Shown here: positions 1-5,836 of the stretch, piece after piece
Layout: each line of letters opens with the position of its first letter
How positions within the stretch are numbered: the stretch's first letter is position 1
Assembly: GCF_050874005.1 (NCBI RefSeq)
Contig: NZ_JBNMJV010000040.1
Span: forward strand, 1-22,268
Length of the DNA: 22,268 nucleotides
From: Huintestinicola sp050874005
GTDB taxonomy: Bacteria > Bacillota > Clostridia > Oscillospirales > Ruminococcaceae
Reading direction: 5' to 3'
The notes under the pieces: model-generated
Databases searched by the model: none
Told to the model about the DNA's origin: nothing
What the model saw: the letters and a program-made list of their open reading frames with translations, nothing else
Made by a program: the position numbers and the translations under genes

Positions 1-3
1 TTT

Positions 4-35
4 CGAGGGGAGGCGAACACGACCGCCTCCCCTTG
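4..35. repeat. GC-rich hairpin at the left edge
   Basis: A GGGGAGGCG arm (7-15) pairs perfectly with CGCCTCCCC (24-32) around an 8-base loop, and three outer pairs (one G-U) extend the stem. No T-run follows, so it is not a typical terminator. It may be the end of an intergenic repeat or the 3' region of a gene outside the window. Confidence 0.45.
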
Positions 36-59
36 TAGAGCGGTTGAGATAACTTACCC

Positions 60-88
60 TCAAAAACGTTCCGGTGGAACGTTTTTGA
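60..88. terminator. perfect 13-bp hairpin, possible bidirectional terminator
   Basis: TCAAAAACGTTCC (60-72) pairs perfectly with GGAACGTTTTTGA (76-88) around a 3-base GGT loop. The core GTTCC/GGAAC stem is flanked by an A5 tract and a T5 tract, so on either strand the RNA would have a GC stem followed by U residues. It could end a plus-strand transcript from the left or a minus-strand transcript of the BspA-like gene. Confidence 0.5.
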
Positions 89-152
89 CGAAGCAATTTC
101 TGCATTGGTTTGTGCATATTATATAATTGTCGTTTCTTTTTCGACAGACTGA

Positions 153-185
153 GGTTTTCGGGATTTGCTCCGAAAGCCTTTTTTT
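153..185 (+). terminator. rho-independent terminator, plus strand
   Basis: GGTTTTCGG (153-161) pairs with CCGAAAGCC (170-178), with one G-U pair and an 8-base loop, and is followed by seven T (179-185). The T-run lies only on the plus-strand side, so it ends a transcript entering from the left of the window. It sits just past the 3' end of the convergent BspA-like gene. Confidence 0.75.
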
Positions 186-198
186 ACATTTTGGCAGT

Positions 199-1425
199 TC
201 ACTTTTTGGTAGCTGCCAGGATCGCTTTAGATGTCTCCCCCTTCTTATATTTTCCGTTTACGGAATAGAGGGAGGTGATTTTAAACTTGTACGCAGTATT
301 GCTGCTAAGACCGCTTACTGTGCATTTTTCGCTCTTGACAGTCTTATACTTTTCGTATTTGCCTGTTTCGCTGTTATACATATAAACAGCATATGCGTCT
401 GCACCCTCTGTCTTATCCCAGCGGAGAGTTATGCTGTCTGTTGTCCCGGAGCATTTGAAACCGGAGGGAGCGGCAGATCTATCTGAAGAAGCGCCTTCAT
501 ATTTGTAGTTTAAGCCGTTTTCCTTTGCATATTTTTCTGCGTCAGAGCCTTTTGTAACTATGAGAGTAAGCTTTTGAGCAGTTACTTCCACATAATTCTT
601 TTTCAGAGAACGCTCGTCTTTCGGTTTGACCTTCATTTCATATAATGTGGTATTTCCGTCGGCAAGCTTGGTGACCTGATTTTTTTCCCAGTCACTGCGA
701 GCCAGAAAGTATGATTCTGCACCGTGGATATAACCCATATGATATTTTGCATCGGGTGTGAATATTGTATTTGGGGGTATACGTACCTCCGTAAGTCCGC
801 AGCAGTTCATAAATGCTGTGCCTTTTATTTCCGAGCAGCTTTCGGGAATGTTTACAGAACTGAGAGAGAAGCAGTCATAAAAGGCTGCATTATCTATATA
901 AAAGCTGTCCTTTTTATTTTCTCCGATAGATACTTTTTTCAGGTTATAGCAGGAGAAAAAAGCTTCTCTGCCGATTTTGTCCCTTACGCCGCCCTTTAAT
1001 TCTACTGATCTCAGGTTGATACAATCGTAAAATGAGCCTTTGTCGATAGAGATAGGACTCTCAATAACCAGCTTTTTCAGATTTGTGCATTTGCTGAAAG
1101 CGTATTCTCCGATAGAAGCGTTCTGCGGAAATCCCTTTGGTATGGTAATGCTTGTTATGGTGTCATTGTTAGAGAAAGCATAGCTTCCCACAGCCACACC
1201 CTCAGGCAGCGTAATATCTCCGCCGGGACCTGAATAGTAAACGATATAGTCTATCCCGTCACTTTCTTTTTTTATAAAATAATCGCCTATAAAATAATTA
1301 TCGTCCGAAGCGGCTTCGGCGGTTATGCCGATATCAAGGCTTTCCGATATGCTTTCGGGAAGGACTGCAAATGTTCCGAAAGCAAGGGCAAATGACAGTA
1401 ATGCCGCTGTTTTTCTGAATTTCAT
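199..1425 (-). CDS. secreted BspA-type leucine-rich-repeat protein with C-terminal fibronectin III domain
   Basis: This 408-residue protein is probably exported and surface-exposed or released. It starts with a signal peptide (MKFRK, then a hydrophobic stretch, likely cut after an AEA motif near residue 38). Residues about 60-235 hold BspA-type leucine-rich repeats, seen as recurring blocks such as IGEYAFSKCTNLKKL and IDNAAFYDCFSLSSV. Residues about 319-408 form a fibronectin type III domain (SITLRWD near its start, NTAYKFKI near its end). BspA-like repeats are common in surface proteins of gut bacteria and are linked to adhesion, but the ligand here cannot be told. No sortase motif, dockerin or catalytic domain is visible. 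The start at 1425 follows an AAAGGAGA ribosome binding site. It is a single gene, divergent from the ATP-grasp operon. Confidence 0.85.
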   Translation of the reverse strand: MKFRKTAALLSFALAFGTFAVLPESISESLDIGITAEAASDDNYFIGDYFIKKESDGIDYIVYYSGPGGDITLPEGVAVGSYAFSNNDTITSITIPKGFPQNASIGEYAFSKCTNLKKLVIESPISIDKGSFYDCINLRSVELKGGVRDKIGREAFFSCYNLKKVSIGENKKDSFYIDNAAFYDCFSLSSVNIPESCSEIKGTAFMNCCGLTEVRIPPNTIFTPDAKYHMGYIHGAESYFLARSDWEKNQVTKLADGNTTLYEMKVKPKDERSLKKNYVEVTAQKLTLIVTKGSDAEKYAKENGLNYKYEGASSDRSAAPSGFKCSGTTDSITLRWDKTEGADAYAVYMYNSETGKYEKYKTVKSEKCTVSGLSSNTAYKFKITSLYSVNGKYKKGETSKAILAATKK

Positions 1426-1478
1426 AGTGCATTCTCCTTTTATATTGTATTTTTCGGTATTGTTTATCCCCGCAAAAA

Positions 1479-1487
1479 ATTATAACA
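1479..1487 (-). promoter_or_regulatory. extended -10 promoter element for the BspA-like gene
   Basis: The minus strand reads TGTTATAAT, an extended -10 (TGn plus TATAAT), about 55 bases upstream of the BspA-like start. No good -35 lies 16-18 bases further up. The call rests on the -10 alone. Confidence 0.45.
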
Positions 1488-1576
1488 TATTTTTGGACTG
1501 TATTCTTTATAAATGTTTAAATTTTTTTAATGCTTTTCAAATGACCGCAAAAACAAAACAGCAGATCATTCCCGAC

Positions 1577-1605
1577 TTGACATAAAAATCTTACGGTGGT
1601 AAAAT
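1577..1605 (+). promoter_or_regulatory. sigma-A promoter of the ATP-grasp operon
   Basis: TTGACA (1577-1582) and TAAAAT (1600-1605) are separated by exactly 17 bases. Transcription would begin near 1612, about 35 bases before the ATG at 1647. An in-frame ATG at 1596 lies inside the spacer of this promoter, so it cannot be the start for transcripts made here. Confidence 0.75.
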
Positions 1606-1646
1606 ATTGTCATAGCAAGACACATTATGTCAAAGGAGATTTACAA

Positions 1647-2669
1647 ATGAGGATATGGTTCAACCACTGGTTCAGCACCGCTTATCATATAATAAATCTG
1701 ATGAAGGGCGAGGGAGATATTATCATCGGCTCAAGCAGCAATCCCAACAGCGTTGTAGGGCTTGCCTGCGACGAATGGTATACCGAGCCCGAGCTGCCCG
1801 AGGAGGAATATGTGTCCTTCTGTCTGGATTTCTGCCAAAGGCATAATGTGAACGTGTTCGTTCCCCGTCGGGGAATGGGAGTTATTGCCGAAAATGCACG
1901 CTTATTTGAAACAAAAGGCGTAAAGCTGCTTATGGACACAGACCCGCAGATGCTTGACACTCTCCGAAACAAGGAAAAAGCTTACAAATGGTTTGAAAGC
2001 TTTGCTCCCGAATATGTTCCCCTGCGCTTTGAGGTCAGAAGCCTTGAGGATTTCAGGCAGGCGTATAAGGCAATAACAGCGGAGTATGAACGTGCCTGTT
2101 TCAAATTTGCCGCCGACGAGGGAGCGGTGAGCTTTCGTGTTATCGACAATTTTATGAGCGATGCGGGCGGACTTTACAAGGCGCCCGGAATGAAGATAAG
2201 CTATGAAAATGCACAGGCAATTCTGTCGGATTACGATTTTTCAAAGCCGTTGCTGATGATGCCCTACCTTACGGGAGTGGAGGTCAGCGCCGACTGCCTT
2301 TATAAAGAGGGCGGCAGCATTATAATTCCCCGCTACAAGTCTCAGGGACGTATCTACACCGTAAAATACGAGGACGAAATTGTAAGCTTCTGCGAGGAAT
2401 TCTTAAAGCGTTCCGGACTTAAAATGCCCTGCAACGTTCAGTTTAAATATCACGAGGGAAAGCCCTATCTGCTTGAGGTAAACACCCGAATGTCGGGAGG
2501 AGTTCAGCTTTCCTGCCTTGCTGCTGATGTGAACATTCCCCGACTTGCCCTTGAAAGGCTGATGGGAAATGAACCCGAAATAACCGTTGACCGAAGAGAA
2601 CGCAGAGTAAGCTACATCGAAAGCCCCGTTATTGTGGGCGAAAGGGAATTTGCAGGTGCGACAATATGA
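1647..2669 (+). CDS. ATP-grasp domain protein
   Basis: A 340-residue ATP-grasp enzyme, a family that uses ATP to join a carboxylate to an amine, thiol or similar nucleophile through an acyl-phosphate. A small N-terminal domain (about 1-105) is followed by the ATP-grasp fold: NKEKAYKWF near 109, a lysine strand FKFAADEGAVSFR near 152-164, MMPYLTGVEVSAD near 204-216, and the metal-binding signature with N263, Q265 and EVNTR (277-281). The layout resembles carbamoyl-phosphate-synthase-like stand-alone ATP-grasp proteins, but the substrate cannot be inferred. The ATG at 1647 is chosen because AAAGGAG sits 8 bases upstream and the promoter overlaps the earlier in-frame ATG at 1596. It overlaps the next gene by 4 bases (ATGA), which implies coupled translation. 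Confidence 0.85.
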   Translation: MRIWFNHWFSTAYHIINLMKGEGDIIIGSSSNPNSVVGLACDEWYTEPELPEEEYVSFCLDFCQRHNVNVFVPRRGMGVIAENARLFETKGVKLLMDTDPQMLDTLRNKEKAYKWFESFAPEYVPLRFEVRSLEDFRQAYKAITAEYERACFKFAADEGAVSFRVIDNFMSDAGGLYKAPGMKISYENAQAILSDYDFSKPLLMMPYLTGVEVSADCLYKEGGSIIIPRYKSQGRIYTVKYEDEIVSFCEEFLKRSGLKMPCNVQFKYHEGKPYLLEVNTRMSGGVQLSCLAADVNIPRLALERLMGNEPEITVDRRERRVSYIESPVIVGEREFAGATI

Positions 2670-3517
2670 ACTATTCCGCCGAAAATACCGAGCTAAACTA
2701 TTTTGATTTCGGAAATTCCGACATAAACTCCGTTCAGATAAACGGAAAAGACCTTGTTATCTGCATTTCGGACTGCATCGCCGAGCAGAACGCACCGGGA
2801 AATAATACGGGCAAAAAGCGCTGTATACCGAAACTGCGGCTCACCCTTTCGGACTTCCGTATAAAAAGCGCACTTCTTCACGGAATATCTGCCCTTAACG
2901 TCAAGGACAACGCCGTCAGAAAAAACAAGGAACGGCAGCTTTACAAAAGCGAGCTTTCCTCGCTTGAAGAACGGCTTTGCGGCGGCGGAGATATGGATAT
3001 TTTTTCGCTGTCGGTGCAGGAATGTGACGGGGTATATGAGCTTTGGGCTGAAATAAACATCGAGGACGACGAGCGGAAGTGGTATCACATTAAATTTGCC
3101 TGCGCTCACATAACCGCAGAGTGGGAGGAGTTCGGGGAAGCCATAAACGATAAGCTCACTCTTAAACAGCGTGCGGCGATCCTCAAAAACTATATCCCCG
3201 CAGTTTTCCTGGCTCTCGGTCACAAGGACACGCCCCTTGTGGCAAAAATAGCGGCAGGAGCAGCCCTCGCTTATGCCCTGTCGCCCATTGACCTTATTCC
3301 CGATTTTATCCCCGTTCTGGGCTACCTTGACGATGTTCTTATCCTTTCGGGGCTTATCGCCATAGCTGTGAAGCTTATACCAAATGAGGTGCTGGCGGAG
3401 TGCGCAAAAAAAGCCGCCGAGGGAAGGGTGTCTCCCCAAAAGCGGTGGTATTATTCTCTGCCCATAATAATCATATGGCTGATAATTATCGGGCTTATTG
3501 TTAAGGCGATTTTGTAA
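2666..3517 (+). CDS. DUF1232 (YkvA-like) membrane protein with an unrecognised N-terminal domain
   Basis: This 283-residue protein has two parts. Residues about 1-165 form a soluble region I do not recognise, rich in alternating charged and hydrophobic strands. Residues about 185-250 match DUF1232 of the YkvA type, with the signature YALSPIDLIPDFIPVLGYLDD (start about 203) within hydrophobic helices. A last transmembrane helix lies at about 262-283. DUF1232 is widespread in small membrane proteins of unknown biochemical role. The start ATG overlaps the stop of the ATP-grasp gene, so the two products are probably made in step. The N-terminal extension could be a sensory or scaffold domain facing the cytoplasm; that is a guess. 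Confidence 0.8.
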   Translation: MNYSAENTELNYFDFGNSDINSVQINGKDLVICISDCIAEQNAPGNNTGKKRCIPKLRLTLSDFRIKSALLHGISALNVKDNAVRKNKERQLYKSELSSLEERLCGGGDMDIFSLSVQECDGVYELWAEINIEDDERKWYHIKFACAHITAEWEEFGEAINDKLTLKQRAAILKNYIPAVFLALGHKDTPLVAKIAAGAALAYALSPIDLIPDFIPVLGYLDDVLILSGLIAIAVKLIPNEVLAECAKKAAEGRVSPQKRWYYSLPIIIIWLIIIGLIVKAIL

Positions 3518-3529
3518 AGGAGAGCGTTT

Positions 3530-3850
3530 ATGTCAACAAGCAAGTCTTATCTCGAATATATCCTCGACAGCCTTTCGGGACTTGAGGATATCACATACAA
3601 ATCAATGATGGGCGAATATATCGTTTACTATCGCAGAAAAATTGCCGCATACATATGCGATGACAGGCTTCTTGTAAAGCCCGTAAATGCCGCAAAACGG
3701 CTTCTTCCCAATGCACCGACAGAACCGCCCTACGATGGCGCAAAGCCGATGCTGCTTGTGGAGGATACGGACAACAGGGAGCTTCTCACACAGCTTTTCA
3801 CCGAAATGTACGATGAACTGCCCGAGCCGAAGCCTAAAAAGAAGGAATGA
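3530..3850 (+). CDS. TfoX/Sxy N-terminal domain protein
   Basis: A 106-residue protein that consists of the TfoX N-terminal domain alone. Recognisable landmarks are SYLEYILDSL near the start, the MMGEYIVYYRRKI block near residues 26-38, DDRLLVKP near 44-51, and an acidic LFTEMYDELP end followed by a Lys-rich tail (PKPKKKE). In gamma-proteobacteria TfoX/Sxy is a competence coactivator with a second C-terminal domain. Single-domain versions like this are common in Firmicutes and have no firm function. It follows the DUF1232 gene by 12 bases, with AAGGAGAG upstream of the ATG, so it is the third gene of the operon. No terminator is visible between its stop and the next promoter 17 bases downstream. 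Confidence 0.8.
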   Translation: MSTSKSYLEYILDSLSGLEDITYKSMMGEYIVYYRRKIAAYICDDRLLVKPVNAAKRLLPNAPTEPPYDGAKPMLLVEDTDNRELLTQLFTEMYDELPEPKPKKKE

Positions 3851-3867
3851 TTGTAACCGAATTGTAA

Positions 3868-3896
3868 TTGACATAAAATGTCGGATAATGTATAAT
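3868..3896 (+). promoter_or_regulatory. consensus sigma-A promoter of the small toxin-like gene
   Basis: TTGACA (3868-3873), a 17-base spacer and TATAAT (3891-3896) match the sigma-A consensus exactly. Predicted start near 3903 gives a leader of about 98 bases, long for a 32-codon gene. It begins 17 bases after the TfoX-like gene ends. Confidence 0.85.
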
Positions 3897-3951
3897 AAAA
3901 ACGGTACATATTGTATCACATTGAAGCAGCCATTACGGTAGGCGGTGATGT

Positions 3952-3990
3952 CTCCTCTTTCCCCTCGCAAAATCAAATGGGAAAGGAGGT
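3952..3990 (+). promoter_or_regulatory. hairpin that would hide the toxin ribosome binding site
   Basis: CTCCTCTTTCCC (3952-3963) is largely complementary to GGGAAAGGAGG (3979-3989), the Shine-Dalgarno region of the small gene. GGGAAAG/CTTTCCC pair without gaps and the outer part pairs with bulges and wobbles. Such sequestration is typical of type I toxin mRNAs. The fold was drawn by eye and is not a computed structure. Confidence 0.5.
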
Positions 3991-4000
3991 GCAGACGTAT

Positions 4001-4099
4001 ATGACGATTATCGAAATTTGTGCGTTGTCAGCACTCGTTGTTGATGTAATCCGCCTTATAATAGAAATCTTAAATTACAGACGCAATAAAAAAGACTGA
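4001..4099 (+). CDS. putative holin-like type I toxin peptide (32 aa)
   Basis: The peptide begins MTIIEICALSALVVDV, continues as one hydrophobic helix carrying a few charges (D15, R18, E22) and ends in a basic tail, RRNKKD. This shape (short MT-x-x-E start, a single membrane helix, a Lys/Arg end) resembles the small holin-like toxins of Firmicutes type I systems such as TxpA, which insert into the membrane when overproduced. The ATG at 4001 is chosen because a near-perfect AAAGGAGGT lies 10 bases upstream; an in-frame ATG at 3911 would place that site inside the coding region. It has its own consensus promoter and a hairpin terminator overlapping its stop codon, and it faces an antisense promoter. 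Toxicity is inferred from architecture; no close homologue was searched. Confidence 0.65.
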   Translation: MTIIEICALSALVVDVIRLIIEILNYRRNKKD

Positions 4100-4192
4100 C
4101 CGCCCAAGTCGCAACCTTGAGCGGTCATTTTTGACATAATGTCAGAAACTTGACTTAACTTGGAGGCACGCCGTCTATTTGGCTGCTTCTTT
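4087..4192 (-). ncRNA. putative antisense RNA antitoxin
   Basis: A consensus promoter on the minus strand (4199-4227) would start an RNA near 4192 that runs toward the 3' end of the toxin-like gene. It would stop at the shared hairpin, whose minus-strand side is followed by six U (4093-4088). The product would be about 105 bases and would be complementary to the last codons, stop and terminator of the toxin mRNA. This is the geometry of TxpA/RatA-type pairs. It contains a perfect 13-base palindrome (4132-4144, TGACAT-A-ATGTCA). No ORF with a ribosome binding site is seen in it. Exact ends are inferred. Confidence 0.6.
4088..4132. terminator. bidirectional terminator shared by toxin mRNA and antisense RNA
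   Basis: TGACCGC (4097-4103) pairs with GCGGTCA (4121-4127), and CAAG (4105-4108) with CTTG (4116-4119), around a 7-base loop. T residues follow on the plus strand (4128-4132) and six A precede it (4088-4093), giving a U-run on the minus strand. The first three bases of the stem are the toxin stop codon. Confidence 0.75.
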
Positions 4193-4198
4193 GTTTTT

Positions 4199-4227
4199 AG
4201 TATAGCATAAAACTTTGGGTTTGTCAA
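4199..4227 (-). promoter_or_regulatory. consensus sigma-A promoter of the antisense RNA
   Basis: On the minus strand TTGACA (4222-4227) and TATACT (4199-4204) are 17 bases apart. No ORF with a ribosome binding site lies downstream in this direction before the toxin gene, so it drives a non-coding RNA. The -35 begins three bases past the cysK stop codon. Confidence 0.8.
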
Positions 4228-4230
4228 GCC

Positions 4231-5160
4231 TTATTCCGAGAACATAGCAGTAGAAAGATATCTCTCGCCTGTGTCGGGGAGGAGAGCAACGATGGTCTTG
4301 CCCTTGTTTTCGGGGTGCTTAGCAAGCTGTATAGCCGCATAAAGAGCCGCACCCGAGGAAATGCCCACTAAAACGCCCTCAGTCTTGGCAATTCTTCTGC
4401 CTGTCTCAAAAGCGTCGTCATTCTCAACGGGGAATATCTCATCATAAATTTTAGTGTCAAGAGTGTCTGGAACAAAGCCTGCACCGATACCCTGGATTTT
4501 GTGAGGACCTGCTGTACCCTTGGAAAGAACGGGAGAGGAAGCAGGCTCAACAGCAACTACCTTGACATTGGGATTTTGGGACTTCAGATATTTTCCCGTA
4601 CCTGTGATAGTACCGCCTGTGCCGACACCTGCAACGAAAATATCAACGGTTCCGTCTGTGTCGTCCCATATCTCAACGCCTGTGGTCTTTTCGTGAGCCG
4701 CAGGGTTAGCGGGATTTGAGAACTGAGAGGGGATAAAGCTGTCTGGAATTTCCTTGGCAAGCTCCTCAGCCTTTGCAATAGCGCCCTTCATACCCTTTGC
4801 GCCCTCGGTGAGGACAAGCTCAGCGCCGTATGCCTTCATAAGCTTTCTGCGCTCCACGCTCATGGTCTCGGGCATTGCGATAATGAGCTTGTAGCCCTTA
4901 GCCGCAGCTGCCGAAGCAAGACCGATGCCCGTATTGCCGCTTGTAGGCTCGATAATTGTGCTGCCGGGCTTTAAAACGCCCTTAGCCTCGGCGTCTTCGA
5001 GCATAGCCTTGGCAATTCTGTCCTTAACGCTGCCTGCGGGATTAAAATACTCAAGCTTTGCATAAATTTTAGCCTCAAGCTTTTCCTCTTTCTCGATATT
5101 CTCAAGCTCAAGCAGGGGTGTGTGACCGATAAGGTCGGTGATCTTCTTATAAACCTTCAT
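4231..5160 (-). CDS. cysK: cysteine synthase (O-acetylserine sulfhydrylase)
   Basis: This 309-residue cytoplasmic enzyme makes L-cysteine from O-acetylserine and sulfide with pyridoxal phosphate. The Schiff-base lysine is K46 in NPAGSVKDR. The substrate loop TSGNTG lies at 73-78, and the phosphate-binding GVGTGGTITG at 178-187. Length and motifs are standard for the CysK/CysM fold; features fit CysK, though CysM cannot be fully excluded. The start follows an AAAGGCGG ribosome binding site. It is transcribed alone from a consensus promoter (5224-5252) with an inverted repeat just inside the transcript. No terminator is seen between its stop and the antisense promoter, so read-through could add to the antisense RNA of the toxin-like gene. 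Confidence 0.93.
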   Translation of the reverse strand: MKVYKKITDLIGHTPLLELENIEKEEKLEAKIYAKLEYFNPAGSVKDRIAKAMLEDAEAKGVLKPGSTIIEPTSGNTGIGLASAAAAKGYKLIIAMPETMSVERRKLMKAYGAELVLTEGAKGMKGAIAKAEELAKEIPDSFIPSQFSNPANPAAHEKTTGVEIWDDTDGTVDIFVAGVGTGGTITGTGKYLKSQNPNVKVVAVEPASSPVLSKGTAGPHKIQGIGAGFVPDTLDTKIYDEIFPVENDDAFETGRRIAKTEGVLVGISSGAALYAAIQLAKHPENKGKTIVALLPDTGERYLSTAMFSE

Positions 5161-5197
5161 ATGTATCCGCCTTTCTGATGTTTTAAATGTTAAATAT

Positions 5198-5212
5198 AGA
5201 TATTTCCTATCT
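5198..5212. promoter_or_regulatory. inverted repeat, candidate operator of cysK
   Basis: AGATA (5198-5202) and TATCT (5208-5212) form a perfect inverted repeat with a 5-base centre, about 5-19 bases after the predicted cysK transcription start. The position suits a repressor. Cysteine genes in Firmicutes are often controlled by the Rrf2-type regulator CymR, but I cannot match this to a known CymR site. Confidence 0.35.
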
Positions 5213-5223
5213 GTTTAATATGA

Positions 5224-5252
5224 ATTATATCACAACGTTTTTGATTTGTCAA
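5224..5252 (-). promoter_or_regulatory. consensus sigma-A promoter of cysK
   Basis: On the minus strand TTGACA (5247-5252), a 17-base spacer and TATAAT (5224-5229) match the consensus. Predicted start near 5217 gives a leader of about 57 bases, too short for a T-box or SAM riboswitch. Confidence 0.85.
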
Positions 5253-5314
5253 GTATTTACTGAAATTTTTTTCGGGAGAGGCAAAAAAATTCCCGATTTG
5301 TAAGGCAAATTAAC

Positions 5315-5403
5315 GTTACCGAGCCACAAATGAAAAAATCCCTGCAAAATATTCCAATGTACTCGCTGCGGGGCGACCCCCGCCGCTGCGGGTCGTCACT
5401 CGC
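5315..5403 (-). repeat. intergenic repeat, copy A, with a duplicated head
   Basis: Read on the minus strand it starts with two tandem 20-base heads (5384-5403 and 5364-5383, consensus GCGGGTGACGACCCGCAGCG), has an AT-rich middle and ends in CGGTAAC (5315-5321). The 55 bases 5315-5369 align without gaps to copy C (17160-17214) with 44 identities counted by hand. It abuts the cdd stop codon with no spacer. The head folds as GCGGGT-GACG-ACCCGC. Confidence 0.75.
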
Positions 5404-5787
5404 TTATAGTTTAAAACTGTGTGGCATAAGCTCCTCAAGGGTGAAAATCTCAAGGCTTCCCTTGTCATTTCTCAGAATAACTCTGAAACCCTCTTCCGCA
5501 AATTCGCTTAAAAACTGCCTGCAAATGCCGCAGGGAAAGGTAAGTCCGCCCCCAGCATTTGCAATAGCAATGGAAGAAAAGCGCACAGCACCCTCCGAGA
5601 CCGCCTTGACGGCAGCAGTCCTCTCGGCGCATATCCCAGCTCCGTAGGAGGAGTTTTCCACATTGCACCCCGTAAATACCCGTCCGTCCGAGGAAAGAAG
5701 AGCCGCCCCCACCTTGAATTTTGAGTAGGGCGCATAAGCGTTTTCGCAGGCTTTTTCAGCAGTTTCCATAAGTTCGTTGTCGGTCAT
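5404..5787 (-). CDS. cdd: cytidine deaminase
   Basis: A 127-residue homotetrameric-type cytidine deaminase, which turns cytidine and deoxycytidine into uridine and deoxyuridine in pyrimidine salvage. The zinc ligands C53, C86 and C89 and the proton-shuttling E55 are in CAE (53-55) and PCGIC (85-89); the substrate motif NVEN lies at 42-45. Length is typical. GAAGGAA precedes the start at 5787. It follows the orphan gene 5837-6439 by 49 bases in the same direction and no separate promoter is clear, so the two may be cotranscribed. The intergenic repeat begins directly after its stop codon. Confidence 0.93.
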   Translation of the reverse strand: MTDNELMETAEKACENAYAPYSKFKVGAALLSSDGRVFTGCNVENSSYGAGICAERTAAVKAVSEGAVRFSSIAIANAGGGLTFPCGICRQFLSEFAEEGFRVILRNDKGSLEIFTLEELMPHSFKL

Positions 5788-5836
5788 AGCAATATTCCTT
5801 CTTTCTTAAGCAGGTGTAATAATAAAAATCATCATT

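Noticed and set aside
1596..1646. Upstream in-frame ATG of the ATP-grasp gene
   Set aside because: It falls between the -35 and -10 of the promoter and has no ribosome binding site, whereas the ATG at 1647 has a good one.
2693..3439. Minus-strand open frame of 248 codons
   Set aside because: It is opposite the DUF1232 gene, which has a recognisable domain and a coupled start. The minus frame has no ribosome binding site.
3911..4000. N-terminal extension of the toxin-like peptide
   Set aside because: It would place the strong AAAGGAGGT inside the coding region, and it adds a non-hydrophobic stretch unlike small membrane toxins.
5161..5217. Riboswitch or T-box in the cysK leader
   Set aside because: The leader is only about 57 bases, with no specifier loop, T-box sequence or terminator/antiterminator pair.
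5315..5403. MITE with target-site duplication
   Set aside because: No terminal inverted repeats or flanking direct repeats could be seen around copies A to D, so a transposon origin is not shown.
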